Part shown: in pieces, positions 56,344 through 64,000 of the stretch | Layout: each line of letters starts with the position of its first letter | How positions within the stretch are numbered: position 1 is the stretch's first letter | Source: Pleodorina starrii | Taxonomy: Eukaryota; Chlorophyta; Chlorophyceae; Chlamydomonadales; Volvocaceae | Length of the DNA: 64,000 bases | Assembly (NCBI GenBank): GCA_030267565.1 | Contig: BRXU01000030.1 | Coordinates: forward strand, 1,010,001-1,074,000 | Reading direction: 5' to 3' | The notes under the pieces: generated by a model | What the model was told of the DNA's origin: nothing | What the model saw: the letters and a program-made list of their open reading frames with translations, nothing else | The model's database searches: none | Position numbers and translations under genes: made by a program

Positions 56344-58944
56344 ACACGACCCAACCTCCGGGGAGAGAAAAGCCCGCTAGCGGCGAGCCAAGTCAAGACA
56401 GTACCTGCAGGAGTCAGCTTCAGCAGTTAAGCTCGTCCAATGCTGCCGGCCGGCCGTACAAATTTGAAACTCTGAGCTTTCCCAGCTCAGCTCCTCCAAA
56501 ACACACGCTGCTGCCGGCCGAAGAACGTACAAGATCGGAAAAGAGCGACCCACGGCCAACGTCCGCGCGGCCACACCATAACAACCCCCAAGGTTGAGCC
56601 CGCCGAGCCGCCATCACATCGGACATCCCACCACATCCCCCCGACATCTGCCCTCCATCCTGCAGGCCATCTCCTGGTAGAGTGGCGCCAAGTCTTCACT
56701 TTGCTTCACGCACACCTGCACATACACACACACACGCATGCGGAGCGCGCACGCGCAAGAAATAGGGTTCGCATGCCCGCCCCGCACACACGCGCGCACG
56801 CACGCACGCTTCACGAAATGAAAGCACACACGCCCTGCCTGGCCGTGTCCGCACCAGAGCGCAGCCAGGCCACGGCGGCGGCTGGTAGGGTGCTGTTCTG
56901 CTGTACGGTATCAGCAACCAACCGCCAGCGCCCTTCCGCCCTTCCACCGGCCCTTCCCCAACCGCTACAATCGGCGCCCGCGCCATCCGCCCTTGCGTGG
57001 TCGCATCGCTTCTGCAGCGACGATTTGCTCTCCGGTTTCCGGTGTCCGGTCTCAATCAGTCGAGGCGCGGGCCCAACACATCACATCGCCCCTTGGCTTT
57101 TGGGGCAACCCCTCGCAGAACGGCCCATGTGTATGACACGCGTTGGGTTCTTGGCTGTACTCTCCCGGAGCCCTGGAGCCAACTCTAACAACAGCCACCA
57201 TATCAACGGGATAACACGACGGATAACAACGTCCAGTCAGCGGAGAAGCGGCCCCATCGTATTTGGCCTCAGTACGACACACGGACTTCGCTCCACACGA
57301 GCTCATCTGTCCCGCGGCATCTGCCACCAATGCGCGGCCGTTTCCCGTACGGACTACGGCACACGCGGGTCGTACGGCAAATCCGCTTGCGGCCGTACAC
57401 CCAGCGTTTCATGCGCACACACACGCACGCACAAAACACGCGCACGCTCGCGCATGCACTGCGAGTGCTGCCCCTGCGTCAGGGTCCGGCCCCATTGCGG
57501 AGAGGGCCTACGCCGCAGCGGCTAACCACGACTCTCTCTCTCTTCTTCTGCACTCGTGTTCTGCGACTCGCCAGCGCAAAGTGCGCGAAGTGCTCCAACT
57601 TCCAAGAATTGGCTATATTTCCCCGCCACCCAGGAGAGGAAAGGAAAGGAAACGCGACACATCAGCTCGCCAGCTCGTCAGCTACAGCACGTGTTGTCTG
57701 GTTGTCCGGTTGTCCGGTCGAAAGCACATCTCCAGTGCAGGGTCCAGCTGACCCGTTGGCTCTCAATTTTTCACCGAGTACCGGTATGCATCGAGACCCA
57801 ACCCTTGCAATCACAACAACGTCTATCTGGGGCTCCGTCCGGAGCAGCCAGCAGAATAAAATCGTGTGCTGCAACAGCGTCAACCTTCCAAGTCGGTGTT
57901 GGTCGAGCTTCGGCTGTGACTGACTGACCGTGTTCAAGGGAGGTAGGCACCGGTAATCCTTTGGGTCGGTCCATCCGCTGTAAAACCCTAAAACCGGACG
58001 GTTCCGGTTCCGGTTCCGGTTATGATGCAGGCGCGTTTGGAAATCGGGGTAGGTCTGTTCGCGCCGAGCCGCTTGGCTGCCGCGGTTCATGGGCGACGGA
58101 CAAGCGCGCCAGTCCTCTGCTGTACGGAAGCCCAAATGCCGTACCTTACCCCGCTAGCTGGGCCCGCCTGCGGGAGTGGATGGATCGGGACAACGGGGAG
58201 CGAACGATCGAGCAGCAGCAACAGCAGCAGCAGCAGCAGCAACGACAGCAGCTGAACGAATGCTGCTTCCGTATCAGCCATTTTTGGTTTGGCTGTAGCC
58301 AACCTTACGACGTGCGATGGTGTGGTGGCGGCTGGACGAAAGCGATCATGGGCCATCATGCGGCCATCCCAGTAGTCAGGTTCGTGTTTTGTACGGCAAT
58401 GAGTTATCCCAAGTCCGAGGAGAGGGGCAGGGGCCGAATGAATCGCAGTGCCAGTGTCAGTGAGGACCCACGAATTAATACTCTATCCATCCAACACACT
58501 ATCCATCCAACAACTGCCACTCATCCAGCAAGCTGCAGCCTCGGTGGCCGTTAACCAACCAACCAACAAACAAACAAACCAACCAACAAACCAACGCTAA
58601 ATACCCTTTGCAGTTTGCACCCAAAAGCCCTAAAGCGCACGCCGCGCAGCACCTAGCGCTCCTGGGCCTCTTTGCATCCATGTTTATATGCATCTAAAAT
58701 CCCATATATGCAACAGCTACAAAATACAACGACACCCACCACTCACCACCGGCACATAACTCGCAGTGCGTTGCCCAAACCATCGCAGCGCCGCCCTCCC
58801 CCGCCGCTCCTCTCCGAAGAATCCCTGCCGACCACATCTCCTCCCTTTCTCTCCTCTCTCTCGCCCCAGCCGCTCTACCTTGTACGGCACAGTACGGCAC
58901 TACGGCGTTTCGCATGCCGGTACGGCACCGTACCGTACTCTCAC

Positions 58945-61900
58945 TCACATGCGCGAATAGCAGCCCAGCTCGCCCAGCGTCGCCACGCAGTCCTCGCTCA
59001 TCTGCCGCTCGCACAAGTACGACACCTCCACCAGATGAAACATGTAGTCTTGCAGTACCTGCCTGCCGTACGCGTCGGTCTCAGCGCCGTACGTTGCCAC
59101 GTCACGGTACACCCCCCGATCCGCCCAGCAGCGTGACACGGGGGGCACTAGCGAGCTGTTGGTGGGTAGACAGTTGGTCTGGGGGGTACCCACCACCATG
59201 CGTTGGCGGCCCGGGAGGAGCGGAGGGCGGTAGGAGTTGGAGAGGGAGAGGGTCACCACGCTTCGAGGCAGGCACACGGCTACGATGGAGGGAGAGAGGG
59301 GGACAGGGAGAGGGAGGGCAGGGTGGGGAGGGGGTGAGGGGGTGAGGATGTAGAGGGAAGGAAGGAATGGGAACCAGGAGGAAGCAAGCTGAGGAGACGG
59401 ACGCGAACGTGCGGGAGGGAGAGAGAGAGAGAGAGAGCGGGGTAGATGGGGTGGGAGGAGTGGGAGGGGTGGGAGGGTGGGAGATTTTTGAGGGGGAGGC
59501 GGTTTTGAGGGGGCGGGGGGGAGATAACATGGCGTGAGGGGGGGACAGGGAGCAAAATGATAAGAGGGCCGTTAAGAGGGGGAGCCTGTCCCCGTCGCTG
59601 CCCGGCGCGTACTCACGCAGTACGACAGCGCTGTCCTGCATCCGTACTTGTGCCCCTGCGAAGAAGTCGCTCTTGGCCACGAGGTCCAGGCCGGGGGAGG
59701 AGAAGGTGTCGAAGGCGTCAAAGGCGTCTCGGTAGTTTTGGAGGATCACGTTTTGGATCTGCATGGTGGTGCCCGGAGAGAGCTTGATCTGCGTGTGGAG
59801 GAGGAAGAGGGGGAGGGTTTTAGGGTTTTTAGGGTTTTAGGGTTTAGGGTTTTAGGGTAAGAAAGAAGTTACCGTAGCGAGCGACGGGGAGGGGGGGGGA
59901 GTCCACAGATAGGCCACGTATATCCACGGATTGGGGTGGGGAGGGTTATCCACGTATACCGTAGGCCGGGGGGAGATTATTCACGTATGGGCATGAGCCC
60001 GTAATCGGATTGGGGGAAGGGGGGAAGGGAATATGATAGTCCGAGGGTGGAGGAGAAGGGGAACAAAGAAGGTACCGCAGCGGTGGGGTAGGGTTGGCGG
60101 AAAAGTAAAACGGGAAAGGCGGGGGGGGGGCCAAGACAGAATAGTCCAAATTGACGAGTGAGCATGGGAGAGGAGGCAGGCCAAGACCAGCCCTTAGTAC
60201 AAACACATGAATGCATTGAACCCCCATCCCCTCCCACGAACCCCTTCCCCCCTCCTTCCTTCCCCCCTCCCAAGCACACACAAAACACATACCTCCTTGT
60301 CCAGGCCACAACACGCACACAGTCACACACACGCGTACTTTATTCACATCTCCCCTCCCCCAGACCCCCACCTCCAAGCCCACCGGCACTACATCCCGCC
60401 CCCCCACACACACATCCATACCTTGCCCTTGACGTATCCCAGGTCCAATTTAGGCCACGAGGTTGCCGGCCCCGGGGGACCCGCCACGGTAAATGGCCGG
60501 TTGCGCAGCATAGGTGAGGGCCCTATGCCGAGCCAGCTCTCAGCGACCATAGAAACATCATTCTGTACGACAATGTAAGTGACACTGTTGTTGGCGATTG
60601 CGAAGGCCAGCTCACGTGCGCTGCGGACGAGCGCCGTCCCTGGAGCGCCCGGGTACGGCATCGGTGGCAGATTGGGCGCGGATGGCACGATGGGTGGATT
60701 GGGGGGCGGCGGTGGGGAGGGCGGTCGGGGAGGGAGGGGTGGGGTAGGCGGCGGGGAGGGCGCGGGCGGCGGCGAGGGGCGCGGCGGGAGCTGCGGCGGC
60801 GGCGGCGGCGCCGGCGGCCGGTTGGTGAGGAGCCTGCGTTGGTGGGCCGGGGAGGGGGAGAAAGGGAGGGAAGGAGGGGGGGTTAGGGTGAGGTGGGAAG
60901 GGTTGGGCGCGGGAGGGGGAAGGAGCGGGAGTGGGCCGTTCGGGCGCGGGAGGGGAGGGGAGCCTCGAGGAGCGGCTCTCCTCCCGAACGGAGAGGGACA
61001 GGAACACTCGGCCCTCCCCCCAATGTGCGTTGCGTTGCGTTCTCACATGCGGCCCTGCCCCCCTTTTTCCCGCTGTCCGTCCCTCCGCCCGTATGTCTCC
61101 CGAAGGGCCATTCTGCTGCACTTCTCCTTTTTTATCACCCCATTACGTCCGCGCACCGCAAATCGAAAAACCTAAAACCCGAAAACCCGAAAACCCACAA
61201 CACCGCTTTGCACCTGTGCAGCTTGCACTCGCCTTCCCTTTCTCCCTCCGCCCACAAATACCCTTACGCCTCCTTTCCTCCCTCCCTCCCCGTAACCCTC
61301 CCTCCCTCCCTCCCGCCCTCCCTCCCCGTAACCCTCCCTCCCTCCCTCCCTCCCGCCCCCCCTCCCTTCCCGTAACCCCCCTTCCCCCCCTCCCTCCCTC
61401 CCGCCGCACATGTTGAGGTAGCACCCCAGCGGCCCCAGCAGCACGAGACACGTGTACGGCATCTGCTGCTCGCATAGGTACGGCACCCGCTGCATGGTCA
61501 GCAGGTACCCGGCGGGGGCGGTGGAGTTGTCTGACTGCAAGTTGCGGGCGGGTGTGAGTACTTCGAAGAACTGGCCGCGGTCGGGCCAACACTGCGACAT
61601 GGGGGGCTCGGAGGCGGAGGTGAGGCAGGCGGGATCCTGGGGGGTGCTCTGCTGCGCGACGTTGGTGCCGGTGTCGTTGGCGGGGCGGGGTAGCGACAGC
61701 CAGGAGCGGCCGAAGCTTGCTGAGGTGCTGGGCCAGCAGATGCCTGGGGGGTGGGGGGGAGGAGGTTGGGGGGATGTGGAGGTTGGGAGGAGAGGGTGGG
61801 GGGAGGGGGAAGGGGGTAAAAAGGAGATACCGCAGCGGAGACGGAGACGGAAGGGGGGAGGGGCGAAGGGGAGAGAGGGGGGGAGAGGGTACGGTTTGGG

Positions 61901-64000
61901 GGGGCGAGGCGAGGAGGGCAAAACAATTAGGGTGCGCGAAGAAGGGGTAAGGGCATAAAGAGCTTAGGTGCTACTGCCACTCCTGTACCTACCTAACCCC
62001 CAAATTTCCCAGCCCCGCCACTCCCCCTTTCACCACCACCGCTTCTTTGGGCTGCTGTCCTTTCCTCCCACCAACTCCCCCAACGCACGCATCGCCTCCG
62101 CCCGCCTTTCTTAAAAAACTGTTCTTTTACTCTTCCCTCCCCCCCTTCCCCCCCTCCCCCCTCCCTCCCCCCAATTCGCCAGTCACTCACGCAGCTGCAG
62201 TGCGGCATCCGCCACCACCACCGGCCCCGCAGCCAGCGTGGTGTTGGCCGCGGGCGACACCAGCAGATCGAACCCGGGCGCTATGAGGAAGGGACTGGTG
62301 CGGAAGTTGCGAAGCACCACGTATTGGAAGGTGAGCACCGCTCGGGAGCCCAGACGCAGCTGTGGGGGGGGAGGTGTGTGCGAGGGGGGGGGAGGCGGGA
62401 GAGGGAGGAGTGTACGTATGTGGGAAGGAGGGAGGGAGGGAGGGGAGGGGGGGAGGGACGAGGGAGGGAGGGTAAGAAAAAGGACACCGCAGCGAACGGA
62501 CGGAGACGGCGCTCGCGAGCGGACCCAGGGAAGAGCTCTGTCTGCGGGGCGTGATCTGCTGCCCTCCTCCATTGCATCTACTCGCTCCCTCCCAGACACC
62601 CGCTCCCTAAACCCCATCGACCGAACACATCGCCTCGCCTCATGTTTGCCGCTTCCCGGGGCTTCACTACCGCCGGCATTTCCCTCTCCCCTCCTGAAGT
62701 CATGATCCCTAAAACCCGAAAACCCTTTCCCCCTCTCCCTCTCCCGAGTTGAACTCCTTCCCACGAGTCGAGCCCCCCCCCTTCAAATCCCCCCCTCTCT
62801 CCCGCCCCGCCCCGCCCTTCCAGGCACCCCGTGCCGCCCTCGCGCGCGAGAGAGGCGGCGTCTGTTATGTATATAAAAATAACGGTAAATGTTCAAGACT
62901 GCGGGTTTTGTGGATCCGCTGCGCAATGTGTCGTACTCCCGTACTGTCGTACCGCCGTACCTTGCCACGGACGTTGCCCAGATCCACTACGGGCCAGGCC
63001 GCCGGCGGCGCGGGCGTCCCCACCACCGTGAAATCAAAGACTCGGATTGCAAAGGGTTCCGGAAGGCCCACCCAGTCTGAGAAGCTCATCTGAATGTTAT
63101 TGACCACGAGCCCGACTGTCTTGTTGGCGCTGGCCAGCGCGACGGCGAGATCGCGGCCGGTGCGGATGACGGCGACCCACGGGTCATTTGGGTTGGGGAG
63201 AGGGGCGGGCGGCGGCCGGGGGGATGGAGGCAGCGGCGGCGAGGGCGGTGGCGGGGAGGGTGGTGGGGGCGGCGGCGGGGAGGGGGGTGGGGGAGGAGAC
63301 GGGGAGGGGGGAGCGGGGGAGGGGGGTGATGGAGGACGCGGGGAGGGGGGCAGGGGAGAGGGAGGGGCGGGGGGAGGGGAGGGCGGTGTGGGCGGGGGAG
63401 TTGGGGCGGGAGGCGGCGGAGGCGGGGTGGGCGGAAGGGGAGTGGGCGGGAAGGGCGGCGGCGGGGAGGGAGGATGGGGCGACGGTGGCGGTGGTGAGGG
63501 AGGCGGCGGGGAGGGGGGCGGAGGCGAGGGTGGCGGGGAGGGCGGAGGTGGCGGGGAGGGAGGCCGTTCGGGTGGGGAGGGGGGCTGGGAGGGGGGCCTG
63601 CGAGGTACTTTGGGTCGCTTGGGCGCCGGCGGCGAGGGTGTAGGCGATGGAGGCGGAGGCGGCGAGGGAGGGGGAGACTTGGGTCGACGGGGGATCTTGG
63701 GTGCGGGCGGACTCGGCGGCTTGGGAGGCTTGGAGGCCATTGGAAACAAAGGAGCCGAGGGGGAATCAGGCTCTGGCGGGGGTGGTGGGAGGGACGGCAG
63801 AGGCAGTGGGGGAGGTGGGAGGGACTGAAGCGGCGGCGGCGGAGAGGGGGGCCGGGACGGCACCGGCGGCGGCGGCGGCGGCGGGAGGGATTGCGGCGGC
63901 GGCGGCGGCGGTGGCGACGGCGGCGGCGACGGCAGCGGCGGCGGCGGCGGGGGCGGCGGCGGCGGCTGGGCGCGCGGCGGCGGCGGCGGTGGCGGCGGCG
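58945..64000 (-). CDS. Pro-rich secreted or cell-wall protein with two tandem Cys-rich modules (5' end beyond window)
   Basis: Exons read right to left: (64000)-62961, 62359-62191, 61743-61410, 60833-60422, 59788-59617, 59279-58949 or to the TGA at 58947-58945. The window edge lies in a long (S)PPP/PPSP linker, typical of hydroxyproline-rich extracellular proteins of volvocine algae. Then comes module 1: DLAVALASANKTVGLVVNNI, PVVDLGNVRGK, FQYVVLRNFRTSPF, ICWPS, MSQCWPDRG, VPYLCEQQMPYTC, LGPLGCY. A second PPP linker leads to module 2: ELAFAIANNSVTYIVVQNDV, KLDLGYVKGK, MQIQNVILQNYRDAF, VCLPRS, VSRCWADRG, VSYLCERQMSEDC, LGELGCY. Both modules have introns at the same places and phases (0, 1, 2), and six matching cysteines. 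The alternating hydrophobic pattern suggests a right-handed beta-helix fold; that is inference. Several N-glycosylation sequons are present. At the left end CGC ATG TGA may be a true stop or a GTGAGT donor leading to further exons. Confidence 0.75.
59819..59861 (+). repeat. Interstitial telomere-like TTTTAGGG tract
   Basis: About five to six units of (T)TTTAGGG with unit-length variation (GGGTTTTAGGGTTTTTAGGG and on). TTTTAGGG is the Chlamydomonas-type telomere repeat. It lies in the intron between the exons ending at 60422 and starting at 59788 of the secreted-protein gene. Confidence 0.85.
59905..60010 (-). repeat. Cluster of three reverse copies of dispersed repeat family 1
   Basis: GATAGGCCACGTATATCCAC (59905), GGTTATCCACGTATACCG then TAGGCCGG (59945), and ATTATTCACGTATGGGC then ATGAGCCCG (59977). 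All are reverse complements of the family core, hence in sense with the minus-strand gene, and lie 120-220 bases upstream of that gene's 3' splice site at 59789. Confidence 0.8.
61826..61856 (+). repeat. Dispersed repeat family 2 copy
   Basis: GAGATACCGCAGCGGAGACG then GAGACGG in the intron 61744-62190 of the secreted-protein gene; a second copy at 62470-62520 (GACACCGCAGCGAACGGACG then GAGACGGCGCTCGCG) is in the next intron upstream. Confidence 0.75.
62470..62520 (+). repeat. Dispersed repeat family 2 copy
   Basis: GACACCGCAGCGAACGGACG then GAGACGGCGCTCGCGAGCGG, in intron 62360-62960, close to the right-hand exon. Confidence 0.75.

Larger units (their letters stand above)
53941..58944. other. 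Long interval with no recognised gene
   Basis: Frames are short and none matches a family or forms a splice-consistent series. Contents seen: the AP2 3' UTR region at the left, a 43-bp near-duplicate pair (55199-55241 and 55465-55507), repeat family 3 (55962-56024), repeat family 1 (56303-56343), (CA)n and (CG)n-rich tracts around 56720-56810 and 57415-57455, TTCCGG repeats at 57998-58020, a (CAG)n tract at 58209-58255 and (CAAA/CAAC)n at 58553-58595. A tRNA-like GGTTCGAGCC at 55954 does not fold convincingly. Confidence 0.45.

Noticed and set aside
56701..57923. Overlapping plus frames of 160-275 codons in the gene-poor interval
   Set aside because: Composition is His/Thr/Arg-rich from CA and CG microsatellites, frames overlap each other and none has recognisable domains or consistent splicing.

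Overview
The window is nuclear DNA of a green alga, most likely a volvocine chlorophyte (the Chlamydomonas/Gonium/Volvox lineage). The evidence is very high GC, genes cut into many short exons by GT-AG introns, long (CA)n, (CT)n and G/C homopolymer tracts inside introns, poly-Ala/Gly/Pro coding stretches, a TTTTAGGG-type telomere-like tract, and the gene content: a plastid CYP97 carotenoid hydroxylase, algal AP2 proteins and a Ser-Pro-rich secreted protein. No bacterial or organellar genes were seen. All gene models were built by hand from splice sites, reading phase and remembered family sequences; no alignment was run.

Layout, left to right. 133-8898 (minus): biotin carboxylase and biotin-carrier parts of a homomeric acetyl-CoA carboxylase, 16 exons, 3' part off the left edge. 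8899-13030: unresolved 5' region of that gene, then apparently empty sequence. 13031-19073 (plus): a large Ala/Gly/Pro-rich protein of unknown function. 19074-23343 and 25131-27073: repeat-rich sequence with two copies of one mobile-element-like family on either side of an F-box-like/ankyrin gene (23344-25130, minus). 27074-35528 (plus): complete 16-exon CYP97A-type cytochrome P450. 38228-42694 (minus): complete 5-exon 20S proteasome subunit alpha-2, whose 2-kb intron holds a roughly 1-kb foldback. 44153-53940 (plus): 13-exon gene encoding about seven AP2 DNA-binding domains, built by repeated duplication of a two-exon cassette. 53941-58944: no gene recognised. 58945-64000 (minus): Pro-rich secreted protein with two tandem Cys-rich modules, open at the right edge.

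The genes are housekeeping or lineage genes and do not form one pathway. ACCase makes malonyl-CoA, CYP97A makes xanthophylls, and alpha-2 is a proteasome core subunit. The proteasome and AP2 genes start back-to-back about 1.46 kb apart.

The most unusual structure is not in the gene list. It comprises two long foldbacks (25858-26558 and the intronic 40451-41440), a family of short dispersed repeats with core CGGCCTATACGTGGATAAC that sits in sense orientation near 3' splice sites, a second dispersed motif, tandem arrays that copy authentic 5' splice sites, and the phase-preserving AP2 exon cassette.
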